From Candidatus Borrarchaeota archaeon (GTDB lineage Archaea; Asgardarchaeota; Sifarchaeia; Borrarchaeales; Borrarchaeaceae): a DNA stretch of 5,672 nucleotides. A program made the translations under genes and the position numbers. Numbering within the stretch: position 1 is the first letter of the stretch; every line of letters begins with the position of its first letter. The DNA lies in assembly GCA_016840645.1 (NCBI GenBank), contig JAEORY010000289.1, forward strand, positions 1 through 5,672. The letters are read 5' to 3'. The notes below the pieces were generated by a model that did no database searches, was not told where the DNA came from, and saw nothing but the letters and a program-made list of their open reading frames with translations. Positions 4,734-5,672 of the stretch are shown piece by piece.

Positions 4734-5672
4734 ATGAAACTCACACAGAAAATCAGGATTTTTCCGACTCCAGAACAGGAAACGGTGCTCTGGAAGCTCT
4801 CAGAGAAATGCAGACTCATCTATAACTTTGCCCTTGCCGAAAGAAGGGACGCCTATAGAACTGGGACACAGGGTGTGAATTACCGCACGCAGCAAAACGA
4901 CCTGCCACTCATCAAAGCACACTTCCCAGAGTATACGTGGGTGTATTCTAAGGTCTTGCAGTATGCTCTCAGGTCATTAGCTGCTGATTACGGGTCGTTC
5001 TTTGCCCTTCGAAAAAATGGGCACATCGAGGCCTGTCCCCCGCGATTCAAAGGCAAACACTACTTCACCACCATGGTGTATAACCAGTCGGGGTTCAGGA
5101 TCGAACCTGGAAAGATTACCTTTTCCCACAAATACAATGATATGCCTTTGGAGTTTACCATCCCTGACAAATTCTCTTTTGACGATAAACAGGTAAAACA
5201 GGTCTCCATCTCATCATACAGACGTCAATATTTTGTGAGCATCACCTACGAATTGGAAGAACCGCCTTATGTAGATAACGGGCGATATCAAGCCATCGAC
5301 CTCGGCATTACCCATATCGTTACGGCGGTAAATTCCCAGGGCAAGTTCTTGATGGTGAACAATCAGCGCCCGGACAAATATTGGAATCCGAAAGTCGCTG
5401 AGGTACAATCGCGGAAGGACAAGTGTAAGAAATTCAGCAACAGGTGGAAACAGCTCAATCAGACCAAACACAAGTACGAGCGGAAGCGGGATAATCAGAC
5501 CCGTGATTTCCAGCATAAACTCAGCAAGAAACTAGTGGAAAACACCAAAGCAAACACTCTGATCGTAGGCGAACTAGAAATCAAACACATGGCACAGTCG
5601 AACACGGTGCCGACATCTATGAGAGCGGGGTTGAACCGCGCCACACACAACAGCGGGTCGCTGGGACGGTTC
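4734..5672 (+). CDS. tnpB: IS200/IS605-family TnpB RNA-guided endonuclease, N-terminal 313 residues
   Basis: ATG 4734 opens 313 codons with no stop, running off the right edge; full TnpBs are about 370-420 residues. The start MKLTQKIRIFPTPEQE is the canonical OrfB/TnpB opening, followed by LWKLSEKCRLIYNFALAER (wedge/REC helices). GTG 4725 is in frame and a possible alternative start. PPRFKGKHYFTTMVYNQ and YFVSITYE belong to the wedge domain. RuvC-I is AIDLGITHIVTA with catalytic D189; RuvC-II is LIVGELEIKHMA with E280, after a long basic helix (about 223-265). TSMRAGLNRATHNSGSLGRF leads toward the zinc finger and last RuvC Asp, both outside. TnpB cuts DNA next to a target-adjacent motif, guided by an RNA from the element's right end, and thereby keeps the element in place. 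Base composition is near 50% GC against the mid-thirties around it, a sign of transfer. Confidence 0.95.
   Translation, partial: MKLTQKIRIFPTPEQETVLWKLSEKCRLIYNFALAERRDAYRTGTQGVNYRTQQNDLPLIKAHFPEYTWVYSKVLQYALRSLAADYGSFFALRKNGHIEACPPRFKGKHYFTTMVYNQSGFRIEPGKITFSHKYNDMPLEFTIPDKFSFDDKQVKQVSISSYRRQYFVSITYELEEPPYVDNGRYQAIDLGITHIVTAVNSQGKFLMVNNQRPDKYWNPKVAEVQSRKDKCKKFSNRWKQLNQTKHKYERKRDNQTRDFQHKLSKKLVENTKANTLIVGELEIKHMAQSNTVPTSMRAGLNRATHNSGSLGRF

Noticed and set aside
5002..5516. Open frames at 5002-5196 (plus) and 5214-5516 (minus)
   Set aside because: Both lie within tnpB, whose own frame is open for 313 codons and carries the RuvC motifs.

Overview
The window reads as AT-rich archaeal DNA. Strong GGAGG/GGTGA-type ribosome-binding sites, TATA-like boxes upstream of genes and the protein families all fit an archaeon. 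A DsrE-like protein, an RNase Z-like hydrolase, a secreted PLD-like protein and a longin/roadblock-like small domain protein together are reminiscent of Asgard lineages (Thor-/Loki-type). That placement is inference from protein style, not proof.

Positions 1-1283 hold a divergent pair of transcription units. On the minus strand, the first 97 codons of an exported PLD-like protein run off the left edge. On the plus strand are an unrecognised 160-residue protein and a DsrE-family protein, possibly one operon. A near-perfect 16-bp dyad lies between the divergent starts. Positions 1375-2355 (minus) encode a metallo-beta-lactamase-fold hydrolase with RNase Z-type motifs, convergent with the DsrE gene. 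Just upstream of it (2371-2413) is a two-stem inverted repeat built like an IS200/IS605 end, with no transposase beside it.

Positions 2558-3912 are one tyrosine recombinase gene broken into three open stretches. A -1 frame change occurs at an A AAA AAC heptamer, followed by one in-frame TAG. Both halves keep recognisable domains: two homing-endonuclease-associated repeats, a core-binding domain, and a catalytic domain with R-K-H-R-H-Y all visible. Behind it, a minus-strand promoter, RBS and ATG at 4022 lead into only about 35 plausible codons before meeting the recombinase end, suggesting a gene cut off by recombinase insertion or rearrangement.

Positions 4132-4686 encode a longin/roadblock-like domain protein. 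Its last ~20 codons lie in the left end of a tnpB-only IS200/IS605 element (hairpin 4632-4672, TATA box 4678-4685, tnpB from 4734 off the right edge). The tnpB is clearly more GC-rich than its surroundings, which points to recent transfer. The right half is therefore a region of repeated mobile-element activity with at least one, probably two, host genes damaged. I see no CRISPR array, rRNA or tRNA.
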